Source of the DNA: Notospermus geniculatus
Lineage: Eukaryota; Nemertea; Pilidiophora; Heteronemertea; Lineidae
Assembly: GCA_002633025.1 (NCBI GenBank)
Contig: NMRB01000530.1
Coordinates: 137,744 to 201,743, forward strand
Direction: 5' to 3'
Length of the DNA: 64,000 nt
The position numbers and the translations under genes are program-made. The notes beneath the pieces were generated by a model. That model had not been told where the DNA came from. It made no database searches and saw only the letters and a list, made by a program, of their open reading frames with translations. This document shows, piece after piece, positions 48,264 to 59,178 of this stretch (positions are counted from its first letter, which is position 1; the number at the start of each line of letters is the position of its first letter).

Positions 48264-51200
48264 CTGGAAGAAACAATAAACAGACCTATGTTAGCCGAGG
48301 TTACGGGGGGGGGACAAATTTTGCCGAACGGGCTCAAATTGTCTGCGGAAGGAGTGGACGTAGTGGCAACTTTTTACAGTCTTTTTACGAACGTATTGGA
48401 CGGGAAACGTGCTCCAGACATAATTTGGCCAAGGGTTACACGTTCTAGCCCATTTTACGATTTTTTTAGGACGGGGCAGGACGTTTTGATAATTACTTCA
48501 GTGTGACAGGCCCTTTAGATGTTACTTACGAATGGCTTGCACGCCTCCTACGTCAGTTTTTAAAGGCATCGGCTGCGACATGGTGACACCGTCCACTGAT
48601 TTTATTTGGTAGGGGCAGAAGGTCCCCGGTATTTGTATAGTCCCAATAACAACAGGAAATTCTATCGCTAGACCAAGCCCGGTGCAACACCCTGGCGGTT
48701 CAACCCAAAACTGGAAAGAAATAAGGAACACTGGTGTACGGTTTTTCAGTGCTCCCCATCTGGGAGTGTTCCCTGTATTGTATTGTACGCCTGTATTGTA
48801 TTGTATGCGTGCCGGTGTTATATCTGCCAGTGTTTCTGTGGGTGAGTGTGTCCGCCCCCCCCTCCATTGTCTGGGGAAACGCTGGAAGATAGTTTGACAT
48901 GTTTCTCTGTGTGTCCCCTGTTATCAAGTCGACGCTTATTCCGTCAGACAATAGGAGGGAACACTCACAGATGGGGAACACTGGCAGATGTTACACCGGT
49001 CACACCATCCACGTAGTGATCGCGCTCTCCGTTCCTCTAGCGCCGACCCTACTGTCTGACGGAATAGGCTGCGACTTGACAACAGGGCACACACAGAGAA
49101 ACGTGTCGATCTAGCTGCCTGTGTTTCCAAAACAATGAAGAGACACACTGGCTGGTATTCATAAAAGTTAGCAAATGCTTTTCCTTAAGATTAGCACACT
49201 GCAATCGGTAGCCATGAGTCCGAATTTCGCCCCAAAAATGAAATTTTACGTCAAATTAAAAGTTAATTAATATTATTGCGAACACTTTTATATCAGAATG
49301 TACAGATGGGGGTCCTTAAGTAACAAATTTGGTTTCAGAGATTACATTAAAAGATAGGCCTATCGATTTTTTTTTATTTTGAGCGCGCATTATTTTGTGT
49401 TTAGGTACATGTACTAGTAGTACCCCTTCACCTTAAAGCGAATCAAAAGCGAAAAAATTTGATTTAGAAATAGAATTTGAAAGGGGACGAATTTTGGAGA
49501 AAAATGTAAACAAACTTCTCCAGAATGTCAACAAAAGAAATTTTCGTGCATTCTGATTGGCTGAATTTTGTGCTTACAAACACCATCCAAATGTAAACAA
49601 AATCCGCTTTTGATTCGCTTTTAATCAAGATTTTCAGCAAACTGTTGTTAAAATCTCTTCGTAAAAAAGTATCAACTACTTAAGTACGGTAGGCCTATCT
49701 CACTTTGAATTCAATCGTTCTCGTTCAAAGACAACCTACCTCAATCAGATACCTGTGATCGGCGTTTATCATACCGATATCCGACGACTGTGGTGCGCAT
49801 GGCGGAATCTGCATCATGTCATCCATCTGCACAGTCTCACCAACCGGTACATCAGCAAAATGATGATGAAGAAGTATATTTGTTTCCGACTTTTCGTGCG
49901 ATCTTATCTGATACAAGACTTTCTGAAATGAAAACGACGTATATTGTGTGGGCAGCGTATTGTGTACATATTCATCTCATGTCATTGTACATGTATTGTT
50001 GTATTGTACACAGAGTGAAACTGCACTTAGTTGCCACTAATTATCAGCGCTATGTTCATCCAATGTTGATCATTATGTCTGTCTGTATGTGTTCGAATTA
50101 CCCTAGAATTGATGACGTCAGGAACCGATTTGGATGTTTCATCATATACATTAATCTACAATCTGACTATTGGTGTTTTATTTGAGAGTGCATTTGCCAA
50201 AAAAATATCTCGTTCGAATGCTGTAGCAGGGGATTGTTATGAATGGGAGCACCGTGATACAGTGGTTGACCGTCGGACTCCCGAGTTCGTTTGCTTTACC
50301 ACTTTGTAATCCCATGAAGTCTGTGAATAAATGGAGAGAAGCGCTGAATGAGCTGCCCCTTGAGTTCCCCCGGCCACGAAGGTTTTTGGGAGACTGGGAT
50401 ATGATATTAGGTTTAGAAATCAAACGATAAACGTTAACGTTGACGACAACGTTACTTTTGTACTGAAAATGCAATATAAGATCTGGTTAATATGTGTAGT
50501 ATGAAAAATAACGTTGTCGTAAAGTTTACGTTTATCGTTTGATTTCTAAACCTCCCTATTATCTGTTTAACATACCCGTTTAAAATAGGCTGATACTTTG
50601 AGCGGCCGTGTGGTAGGGTTGGTAATAGTTCCCGATATCCTTGCGCCTTCTCCACATACAAACACGGCCTTATCGAGACCGACATTACAGGTGACTTTCT
50701 CAGACTCGCAACACCAACAGCAAAATGTTCCCTCCTCTTCTTCTTTGACTGGTTCCTAAAAGTGACAATAGATGGCAACGGATTTGAGATATTGCCATTA
50801 AAATGAGTTGGTCTAAATACATGTAGTAGAAAAGCACTAAGCATGATCAGTAGCGTATCAGCAAAGGGCTACCAAGGGTTGTGACATCGCTCCGCCCTCC
50901 GACTATACGCTCGCACGTTCGTGCTACGAAGTGTGAGGTAGTACAGACAGGCACATGGTAGGCCATGATGCACCTCATGTAGGCCTACCATACTTTTTTC
51001 GACATCAACCAACAAACCTCACAAGTTAGTGGAAAATGAAAGAAAGACTCGTTGGGTCGTAGCTAGCATAGCGTACATTAGCCGTGGTTACACTACATAA
51101 AATACCCGGGTTTTTGCGGTCACACCTATGAATTGCCAGGCTTCAAGAAACCCGTGTCTGAAAAACACGGCAATCTCGCCGTGCTTTTCGAAGTCCTCGT

Positions 51201-51855
51201 GTTTTCGTTAGTTCTTCGCACGGCTACAGATGGCGCAGCCATTAAGTGACGTCATTTTCGCGCCTCCGACAATCAGAAATGACCGAAGAGTCGATGCATG
51301 CAGCGCAACTGTCGCCGTGCTACTTAAACTACAATAGTTCTCGCCGGGATTTTCGTACACGGGTTTGACACGGGTCTGGAAAAACACGTACTTTCAACTC
51401 CCACAAAGCAGCTACGTTCCGTTCTACACCCACAAAACAAATGGGGAATATTGATGAGGGTATCGTGAAGACTGCCTATGGAGTCGAGGATCTGTGAAGC
51501 TGCATCCAAAATCTAAAACTACAATGAAAATACATGTATCACGACGTACCCTGCCTTCAGAATATTGGAAATTCAAATCCACAACCCTGGTGATTGTGAA
51601 GTTCTTTGTTGTTACGTGGTTCCAGTTAAACGTTCCGGGGACCTCCACCTTGCATTTCACCTCGTACCGTACGTAGCCGTATTCGCCTTCGAATGAGGTC
51701 TTGGCCGTCATAGGGATGGTTATTTGAAATGGATACCTGTAACGATTTGGCGCCATCGTGGTCGTCGAGTCTGAAAAGATGACGCGTGCAGTCGAAGATG
51801 CTGTGCGTTTCCTAGGTTCTGGCAATTTCGACCACCTGCTCTCGGCTACCAACAA
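47734..51855 (-). CDS. Alpha-arrestin (arrestin domain-containing protein), at least five exons, 5' end not found
   Basis: Five exons in one direction join with good splice sites and matching phases: 51550-51855 (arrestin N lobe, with RYRYPFQITIP and FEGEYGYVRYEVKCK), 50576-50755 (linker and start of C lobe, FCCWCCESEKVTCNV, VFVCGEGARISGTI), 49740-49922 (VPVGETVQMDDMMQIPPCAP), 48530-48710 (FWVEPPGCCTGLGLAIEFPVVIGT) and 47734-48263 (proline-rich tail). The tail has three PPxY motifs (PPNY, PPAY, PPMY) and GQPMM repeats. Alpha-arrestins are cytoplasmic adaptors that bring NEDD4-type ubiquitin ligases, through PPxY-WW binding, to membrane receptors. The first arrestin strands and start codon lie upstream and were not recognised. 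Introns carry MITEs at 48299 and 50408. Confidence 0.85.
48299..48520. repeat. MITE in last intron of the arrestin gene (same family as 42018-42740)
   Basis: Shares GCCGAACGGGCTCAAA, GGACGTAGTGGCAAC and TCAGTGTGACAGGCCC with the 42-kb cluster. Ends about 5 bases before the donor of the preceding exon, so it lies very near a splice site. Confidence 0.8.
48530..48710 (-). CDS. Alpha-arrestin exon (end of C lobe)
   Basis: Acceptor CTTTCCAG; donor GTAAGT. 181 bases, leaving phase 1, which matches the next exon. Confidence 0.8.
48750..49150. repeat. Inverted repeat with CAGTGTTCCCC / TGTCTGACGGAATA words
   Basis: Pieces (TTATTCCGTCAGACA and inverse; CACACAGAGAAAC; GGGAACACTGGCAGAT) pair within the region and recur at 56150-56335. 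In an intron of the arrestin gene. Confidence 0.65.
49740..49922 (-). CDS. Alpha-arrestin exon (C lobe)
   Basis: Acceptor TTTCATTTCAG; donor GTAGGT. 183 bases, phase 0 at both ends. Confidence 0.8.
50408..50561. repeat. MITE hairpin (AGGTTTAGAAATCAAACG ends)
   Basis: Arms with AAATCAAACGATAAACGTTA and inverse; inner TAACGTTGTCGTAAAG. Close relative at 58850-59005. Lies about 15 bases from an arrestin donor site. Confidence 0.85.
50576..50755 (-). CDS. Alpha-arrestin exon (interlobe linker, C lobe start)
   Basis: Acceptor ACTTTTAG; donor GTATGT. 180 bases. Codes EPVKEEEEG, CCWCC and a GEGARISG turn. Confidence 0.8.
51050..51420. repeat. CCCGGGTTTTT/ACACGGGT inverted segments in an arrestin intron
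   Basis: GCCGTGGTTACACTACA-type start as at 21891 and inverted CACGGGTTTGACACGGGT; belongs to the family of the foldback at 21.9-22.7 kb. No gene. Confidence 0.5.
51550..51855 (-). CDS. Alpha-arrestin exon (N lobe)
   Basis: Donor GTACGT after an in-frame SEGR; the 5' boundary is uncertain (no clean acceptor seen between 51855 and 51900). Contains the RYPFQITIP...SFEGEYGYVRYEVKCKVE core. Confidence 0.75.
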
Positions 51856-51879
51856 CCTTTCCAGAAATCCTGCATCTCA

Positions 51880-52324
51880 GAACATTTAGATTTTACCATC
51901 ATCTGAAGGACNATCTGTTGGTAATACATTTAAGGGTGTAAATCCAACCGTTACAAAGTTAGCTGTACATCGGATCCCACTCTCCTGTACAAAGCTCAGC
52001 TGTTGCGTCCATCGGCGTCCAACGTTGAAGTCAGTTCACAAAATTGAATATGCAAATTAAGTGGGTTCCCGCCGTCCGATTTTGGCGGATTTTGGATATG
52101 ATGTCCAAGGTGACCTAACAAAACATTTAAAGCAAAAAAACCTTCTGTTGCAATTTGTTCCCGGTTCGCCCGAATTTTGGCTTAAATTTACTGGACTATA
52201 GTAGTCGCCCCCATTTTAGTCGCTCGTGTGCGCCATGCTTTAAAGGGCGGCGCACATTTCCAAGCTTGGCACTTTGCCCATGCTGAAGTAGGGGTGAATC
52301 ATACTATACATGTAGTAGACCATA
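51880..52324. other. No gene recognised
   Basis: One N at 51912. Nothing beyond fragments of repeat. Confidence 0.4.
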
Positions 52325-52479
52325 AAGCCGCCCATACACGTTCAATATTATTGCACAATATGAGGACCAAAATTGGCGATATTATTGTCAATCCTTCTTC
52401 CACCCATCGTTCCAGAAGCACATGTCCCTTTTTTGAGCCCCATATTGCGCAATAATATTGATCGTGTATGGCCCGCTTA
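52325..52479. repeat. MITE hairpin (AAGCCGCCCATACACG ends)
   Basis: Inverted ends and inner TTCAATATTATTGCACAATAT with inverse CATATTGCGCAATAATATTGA. A related ATATTGTGCAATAATATTG piece occurs at about 37155. Confidence 0.85.
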
Positions 52480-52498
52480 AGCCAGGAGGTCCACCCAT

Positions 52499-52752
52499 TA
52501 GGGCCGTTTAGACGACAGGCAAAAATCCACATGCGATCCGATCGAATCCGATTGTGGTTCAAAACTCTTGCGTGTAAACGCTACCCAATGCGGTCCAATG
52601 TGGATTTAAAATGGTCTCGAATCCACATTGGACCGCATTGGACCACATAAGACCACACTCAAATCTCGTCTAAACGCAAATGAGACCTGATGCGGGTCGA
52701 TCGGATCCAATCGGATTGAATCTGAATGTGGCTTGTCGTCTAAACGGCCCTA
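52499..52752. repeat. MITE hairpin (TAGGGCCGTTTAGACGAC ends)
   Basis: 18-bp perfect termini, and the inner arms also pair (ATCCACATGCGATCCGATCG with inverse). Confidence 0.85.
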
Positions 52753-53519
52753 TTATCTCTCTGTTCTGATAAAAACCGTCGACCTCAAAAATGTCCATTA
52801 GTTTTTTTTCAGCTTTTATACTGCCAATCCCTCCTTATCGGAAAAGTCTTTTGTCTTCGGACAGCTTCTTCGGGACAATTCTGAGAGCACGTGAACGAAA
52901 CCATCGCTTTTGTCCATTCTCGGAAATCACCTGGGTGGCCGCATAGAAACTCCGCTAGCGCTAGTGGAGCCCATCTGCCGATAGTGCTGTACATTTTTCC
53001 ATGCATTTTAAAGGAGCTGGACGTCCAAGTTGTGAACACTCACTCACTGGTTCTCTATCCACGCGATGCCTGCGGTGCTGCCACCGGTGATTTGTACTGA
53101 CGTGAATATCGTGAGTGAGTTGCATTGGACCGGGCACCAGTCTAACGACCACGGGGCGCTACTGGTGCTGCCACCTTCACGAAGGAATAAAACTCTTTTG
53201 CCGACCATGTTTGTAAACAAACCAGCTTGTTTACAACTTCGGCGTCTAACTCCTTTAACACCGATAGGCTGTCGAAGCAATAGCGGAGTTTCTATGCGGC
53301 TACCCCTGATCGCCCAGGGATATATCGGACGGCTTCGGAGGTCATGTGATATTTAAACAAAATGGCTGCGATGTCGAACGGTCATCTTCGTGTTTGACAT
53401 GTTTAGTCATCAAGGCATCGGCAATACGTTTTCGAATGGTGCTCAGAGACATAACTCTGGAACGTGACTGACTTTGAAATCGTGCCACGAACTGAACTTT
53501 GTATCGTCTGCTTGGACTG
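52753..53519. other. No supported gene; one inverted pair
   Basis: CCGCATAGAAACTCCGCTAG at 52939 recurs inverted at about 53285-53303. Open frames on both strands are not convincing. Confidence 0.4.
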
Positions 53520-53965
53520 CACGTTGCTAAGGACTATTACTGTCATTGCTGCTGAAGACTATTCCTCTGTGATTGCTGCAGCATGCTATAAAATAAGGAC
53601 TATTCTCCTGCGATTGCTAAGGACCGATATTCCTCTGTGATTGCTGCTAAGGACTATTCTACTGTGATTGCCGCTAAGGACTATTCTACTGTGATTGCTG
53701 CTAAGGCCTATTCCTCTGTAATTGCTGCCAAGGACTACTGTAATTGCTGCTAAGGACTATTCCACTGTGATTGCTGCTAAGGACTATTCCACTTTGATTG
53801 CTTCTAAGGACTATTCCTCTGTGATTGCTGCTAAGGACTATTCCACTGTGATTGCTGCTAAGGACTATTCCACTGTGATTGCTTCTAAGGACTATTCCTC
53901 TGTGATTGCTGCTAAGGACTATTCTATCTATGATTGCCGCTAAGGACTATTCCACTGTGATTGCG
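53520..53965 (+). repeat. 27-bp minisatellite (TGCTAAGGACTATTCCACTG...), about 14 units
   Basis: Period 27 is most regular from 53650. It stays open on the plus strand, where it codes a 9-residue repeat VIAAKDYST. Units vary (Cys/Ser/Ala at codon changes GCT/TCT). No start context or splice site is evident. Confidence 0.85.
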
Positions 53966-54238
53966 ATTTCAAGGATACGTATGTTTCTCCTGTTTCGCTC
54001 CTTTCTGTCCCTGGCATTTCTTCTTGGGCTGTTTGAGGGCTAAGTTTTGGCAGAAAGTTTTCTTCAGAGAAGTAAAAAAGGATTTGACCACTTGCGAAAG
54101 TCGTCGGAAGGGGAAAACAGTATCCTCGTCCCAGGTCGAAATCGGTACACTGTGTCACTAGCTGCAGCATGGTAAACATTTTTGCCTGGGGGCTAGGGTA
54201 ATGTTTTCCTTCCTTGAAGGCCTTCGCAAGGGGTCCGT

Positions 54239-54489
54239 ACACAGTTTGCGTTAATAGCGGCCGCCATTTTTTTGTGGAAAATAGCCGAATTTTCGAACTT
54301 TTCAAATATATTTCGAATGTATTTTATTAGCTGCTTGCTTGCTAAAATATCTTTATGAAGTTCGAAGTGCTTGCTCTATGAACTTTATTTCTTTGAAAAC
54401 CTCTGACAGTGCAAAATCCCATTGAAAAAGCCCAACCAATGGCCAGAAGCACAAATTAAAATGGCGGCCGCTAATTTCGCAAACTGTGT
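54239..54489. repeat. Element with ACACAGTTTGCG...GCGGCCGCCATTTT inverted ends
   Basis: Both ends present (right end about 54458-54489). Interior matches 35840-36000. Confidence 0.8.
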
Positions 54490-54763
54490 ATTGCTCACCA
54501 AACTCGGCTCCAGCCATCTATTTCAAAAATGACGATAATGACACGCCTGGACCCAAGGTTGGGTCAGCTAAAAGAAGTCTTTTACCTTTCTGAATAATCT
54601 TTTGGGAAAAACGTAGCCTTGGCGAAGTACATTCACTGGCCATTCAGAGTTTGTGTTTTAAAATACATGTACATGTACCTTCGAGTATAAACTGAGTACA
54701 CCATCCTCAGCATCCTCAGGGGGTATGCCCACTCCCTCCGTCACCACATCACCGTGTTTGTGT

Positions 54764-54787
54764 TTGTGTTTGTGTTTGTGTTTGTGT
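54764..54787. repeat. (GTGTTT)n microsatellite
   Basis: Five perfect-to-near GTGTTT units. Confidence 0.9.
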
Positions 54788-55134
54788 GCGGCGACGAAGG
54801 GAGCGAGCGCTACAGGTAAAGGAACTCTGATTGCACAGGGTGCTACTTGTAGACCATTGTCCCCACGATAGAGATGTGCTTCGCCGTATTTTGATCTCAG
54901 CTTGACGACTGAGGCACAGGTGTGAAGGAAAGAGTGTCCCCAGGAAAAACTGTCCCAGGAACAAAGATCCTTTTATTACATTCTAATCTCTGGTGATTGG
55001 TTTCTATAGCCATGCACCTTAACCATTGAACAATAGAAGCGGACACTTTTTACAGGGGGAACTTCTTTACTGTTACACCGGCTTCGACGAATCCGACCTC
55101 GGTTCCAGGTGATTGATGTCACCGCAGGGGCGGA

Positions 55135-55610
55135 TACAGGGGGGGGGGAGCAGGGGGTGCGCACCCCCCCCTTCCGGGCCAGGGTGCCCTTTTTCTGCAT
55201 AGGGTGCCTTTTCGGCAGGGAGTGCCTTCTTCGGCACAGAGCCGAAAAAGGCATTTCATGCCGGGAAATAGCGTTATGAGCACCCTTATTTTCTAAAATT
55301 TTCCCGGGGGAGGCCCCCGGACCCCCGCCGACATTTCGCCTCCAGGGTGCCTCTTTCGGTAGAGTTTTTTTTCCGGCACTGAGCCGAAAAAGGCATTTTC
55401 ATGCCAGGAAATGGTGTTAAAACGCTCTTAGTGTCTAAAATTTTCTCGGGGGACGCCCCCGGACCTCCCGCCCATATTTGATCCTCTAGGATAGCCTACC
55501 TCTTTTGGCAGAGAGTGCCTTCTTTGGCAGGGAGTGCCTTCTCCCGGGGGAGGCCCCCCCGGACCCCCCGCCGATATTTGGCCTCGCGCCTGCGGCGCTC
55601 GCTCCTAGGG
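55135..55610. repeat. GC-rich tandem repeat, unit about 140 bp
   Basis: Units share GAGCCGAAAAAGGCATTT, TCTAAAATTTTC, CGGGGGAGGCCCCCGGACC and CCGCC. First two units begin about 55232 and 55375. Contains G and C homopolymers. Confidence 0.75.
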
Positions 55611-56149
55611 ACTAGGATACGGCCCGGCATTTTATCAAATCTTGCCCCCAAAACTCCGGGACCTTCGTATGGCTCTGTCCCGCCCTGTACAGGTCGTTCT
55701 CGCCTTTCATCGAGGGTGCTCTTCACACATGTAGGCTAACGAATTCGAATTTCAGGCTTCAAAAAATTACGGAAATCGATGCGAATTCGAATCCATTGTT
55801 TGCATAGCATATGATTAGTATGTTTAAATCTAAGTCCCTGAAGAGGCCTGGGCTTTTCCATAGGGTATTGCCCTTTTGGCCCTGCCTGCACCCCTCCGTT
55901 GACAAAATCCTGGATCCGCCCCTGGTCACCGCTTGGGCTTGTACTGGTTGTAGGCCGAGACTACATGCCGTCCGTTTTAATGTGGCGGCGGAAACGCAGC
56001 CAATTCTAGCCAATTCAAACAATCCAACTGCGTTTTTCTTTAATACGCCGGGCTGCTTTTTCGGTCAATCACGTCATAATGGACGGCGTGTGCAGGCGAT
56101 ATCAGTCTCTATAAGCCCTAGCGGTGAGATTTGGAATCAATCTAGGCCT

Positions 56150-56335
56150 ACTTCCGGTGTTCTTTCCTGGAACATCTGCCAGTGTTCCCCATCTGTGAGT
56201 GTTCCCCTACTATTGTGTGAATAAGCAGCGACTTGACAATTGAGGACACACAGAGAAATATGTCGATCTATCTGCCAGCGTTTCCCAAACAATAAGGGGA
56301 CACACTCACCCACAGAAACAGATATAACACCTGAA
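56150..56335. repeat. Second copy of the CAGTGTTCCCC repeat (see 48750-49150)
   Basis: Shares CATCTGCCAGTGTTCCCCATC, CACACAGAGAAA and CACTCACCCACAGAAACA with the arrestin intron copy. Confidence 0.65.
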
Positions 56336-56339
56336 CAGA

Positions 56340-57310
56340 GCCAACATACCAGTACGGCGGCAAGCTTTAATTAGATACGTTCTCACCGAAGGGAACTTGC
56401 TCTTCGGTATCGTCTGCCATCTAATATCACGTAATCGGCCAACTCAGCCAATTCAACCAATCAGCGCTTTGTCGTTCGGCCGATCACGTGATCGACGGCA
56501 GTCGATGCCGATTTCGGAAACCCGCTAGCGGTGATATCGGCAAGCTGAGATCGTAGCAGTGCGTATTGTGCGAAAAAGAACTCTGATGCAGTTTCTTCAT
56601 TCTTTGTACATTGGTTCCTGATCTTCACCGCTAGGGGCTGGGATCACGGTATCGCCTGCCAGCCGGCCTATCACGTGATCGGCCGAAAGCAGTCGACAAA
56701 AGCGCGCTGATTGGTTGAATCCGTTTCATTTCGTCTGCGTTCGCCTATCACGTGATAATGAACGGCGGTTGGAGATATCTCAGCACACATAAGCCCAGCG
56801 GAGAGATCGAGAATAAGTCTTTTTGAGAACGCATGTTCTGTCTAGTCTCGCGCAATCACACTCTTCCACTGTAGAACTGTAGAACTGTCCGTTAGGTCAT
56901 GTGACGGGTAACAGTCTAAAATCTGTCGATGGTGATTGGTGTAGAAACCACGCTACACTTGATTGTGAAAACTTATTGTATTACCTCATTCTCTACGTAC
57001 ATGTATAATGTTTAGATACGCACGGTAATAAAGAGTGGTAAGTTTTCTTTAAAATAATCCATGCCTTTTTCTCAACGTTCGTCATTGTCAGCCCTCTCAT
57101 GATGGAGGCGCTAGATTGGTGCCATATCTCACCGCTAGGGCTAATATCACATTAGCGGACGCGGTGAGGTCGTCCTTGTGGAGAGAAGTCAATTGGACAA
57201 TCGACTGGTTCCAGATCTCGCCGCTAAGGCTTATATTGATAAGCCCTGAGATCGGATGGGAACCAATCGAGTCATCTTGAGAACATCAACGGTTCTTAGC
57301 CCTCGCTCCC
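56340..57310. repeat. Region of repeated ATCACGTGAT and CCGCTAG...GAGAT phrases, no gene
   Basis: TATCACGTGATCGGCC-like words occur at about 56480, 56676 and 56747; TCACCGCTAGGG / GCGGTGAGATC-like phrases occur at least six times in both orientations between 56115 and 57240. Looks like several related short elements. Confidence 0.5.
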
Positions 57311-57543
57311 TTCGTCACCGCATGTTTGTTTGTGGCGACGTAAGGGAACGAGCGCTCAGAACCCCTGCTGTTCTCAGGATGACTCGAGGAGGATGGTGGA
57401 GGATGAACACATGATCATTGGCGATTGCGATCTGCGAAATGGCGCCGTCTGATTGGATGCGCGCCATATGCAGACTGTCGATAATGACAAAGTGATAGGT
57501 TGACTGATCATCAGTGAACATGATGATCTTCAGTCAGAGTCCA
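57311..57543. other. Short minus-strand open frame, not assignable
   Basis: A minus-strand frame (57315-57521) reads FVIIDSLHMARIQSDGAISQIAIAND, which looks protein-like but has no recognised family or splice partner. A second frame at 57628-57909 minus is separated from it by a MITE. Possible host exon pair. Confidence 0.25.
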
Positions 57544-57689
57544 GGGCCCGGTTGTACAAAAGCATAGGCGTAGTATCATTCTATCTCCTAGTTGGCTTCT
57601 AACGTAGTATGCGTTTGTATACGAAGGTTAGAAGCCAACTAGGAGATAGAATGATACTACGCCGAGTATGCTTTTGTGCAACCGGGCCC
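57544..57689. repeat. MITE hairpin (GGGCCCGGTTGTACAAAAGC ends)
   Basis: Near-perfect 65-base arms including TAGTATCATTCTATCTCC and TAGTTGGCTTCTAAC. Confidence 0.9.
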
Positions 57690-58032
57690 AGGCGAGTCCG
57701 AGGCGAGAGCGTTCATCGTCGGCGGGATGAAGACGGAAGGATTCAAAGAGAGTCCCGGAAAGTGGATCGAACTTGGAAGCAAAACGCGACTTCAATGTCA
57801 CCGAAATATCCAAGTTGGCGAAATGAGTTTGAAGGAAGTGATCGACCTGCCGGGTTGATCGGCAGAGTTCGTGAGTCTCGGTCTTGAAAAATTTCAGAGG
57901 CGAGATCATCTGATCGGGAGTCCCGAGTCAACCCCTTGATCAGCCCGTACCTTGGGGTATGGATTTTAATAGCGTTTTTCAGGTAAAAATATACCTGGGC
58001 GACTATAAGAGGAACATCGATACCTATACCAG

Positions 58033-58130
58033 TGTGAAGCCTTCGGTGGCTCAGTGGATAAGTGCTGGGCCACCAAGAGAGAGAGCTAGAGGGTGAGAGG
58101 TTCGAACCCTACAGGAGAACAGACTTTTTG
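58033..58130 (+). tRNA. tRNA-like SINE head
   Basis: GGTGGCTCAGTGGATAAGTG (A box) and AGGTTCGAACCCTA (B box) with a longer than usual spacer, followed by a T-rich body and two CCGCTAGGGGCGCTGTTC units (about 58224 and 58288). No proper anticodon arm; a SINE rather than a tRNA gene. Confidence 0.5.
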
Positions 58131-58362
58131 CAGTTTTTTCGCCTTTTTGAGCGTCCGTGTGCTGGGTGGTCCCCTGTAGCGTTCCTGGAGGGCTCCCAGC
58201 CCTTTTTAGTTCCATGCTCACCCGCTAGGGGCGCTGTTCAGGCTCGTTTTTTACCCCGGGTGGGCCGTTCGTGGTTCCTCATCTGCCCGCTAGGGGCGCT
58301 GTTCGTGGTTCGTTTTCTACCCCGGGGTTGGCCATTTAGTTCCCTATTCGGCCACTAGGGGA

Positions 58363-58460
58363 CTGACGCAGTCCATAACTGGGACACCCTGTAGAGACCA
58401 GATAATGTTTCTAGCATCTACAGGGTGTCCCAGATGTGGACTGCGTCAGTGCAGCATTCG
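58363..58460. mobile_element. Two mariner-type termini facing outward, 25 bp apart
   Basis: TGACGCAGTCCATAACTGGGACACCCTGTA ends (given here in parts: TGACGCAGTCC, CTGGGACACCCTGTA) at 58363-58393 and the inverse TACAGGGTGTCCCAG, GGACTGCGTCA at 58419-58449. The right-hand terminus starts sequence that continues to the right, while the left one closes sequence on the left. Confidence 0.6.
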
Positions 58461-58849
58461 GGACAATAAGAAAGAGCTTTTACGTTTTATCAGGATTTAT
58501 TCTGACATAAAAAAGATTTTGACAAGAGATTCTTACCGTGATACAAAGTATTCGTTTGGACAGTACAAACAGTTATTTTTACAGCTAACAGAAAACTTTT
58601 ATTTAGGCCTACTAAGTCCACGACTAACCGTTTCTACGTTTTACATTCGGCTTTGTCTCTAGATTGAGGAATCTGTATTAGTGGATAGGTTTTTCCGTTT
58701 TCCCCAAGGATGACAACTCAGATTCCCAAGTAACGAAAATGAACAGCCCATTTAGAAACTTTGATCTCTGATCACAACCTGAAGCTGTTGTAAGTGTTGA
58801 GGAGTGTGGTTTTGGGTAGTCATGGACTTTGGTGACTCCGTTTACATAT
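58450..58849. other. No gene; sequence next to mariner terminus
   Basis: A plus-strand frame (58405-58662) is not recognised. A half-copy of the inverted repeat from 23436-23622 lies at about 58695-58742. Confidence 0.35.
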
Positions 58850-59005
58850 TAGGGAGTTTAAGAAATCAAACGATAAACGTTAACTTTACGACAACGTTAT
58901 TTTTTGTACCGTAAATGCAGTATATAATCTGGTGTATTCGCAGTATGAAAAATAACGTTGTCGTAAAGTTCACGTTTTTCGTTTAATTTCTTAAAGTCCC
59001 TATTA
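58850..59005. repeat. MITE hairpin (TAGGGAGTTTAAGAAATC ends)
   Basis: Arms AATCAAACGATAAACGTTAA and inverse; nearly the same as 50408-50561. Confidence 0.85.
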
Positions 59006-59178
59006 TTCCGACGCTACCGATCGGGAGATGAGATAAACCGTAGATATAACAACATTGAGAACCCCCAAACAAAAAAAGTCAAATGACATCTGCTTTGTAC
59101 ATACCTATAACCTGTCTATCTTAACATGCACAGTGTTTTTACTGTTGACTTTCTAAAACCGCAGGAAAACTCGAAGAA

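Noticed and set aside
52809-53280. Candidate first exon of the arrestin gene
   Set aside because: No arrestin N-terminal strand pattern in any minus-strand frame; the region is bounded by an inverted repeat.
57628-57909. 93-codon minus-strand ORF near the GGGCCCGG hairpin
   Set aside because: Could be a host exon but lacks convincing splice sites or homology.
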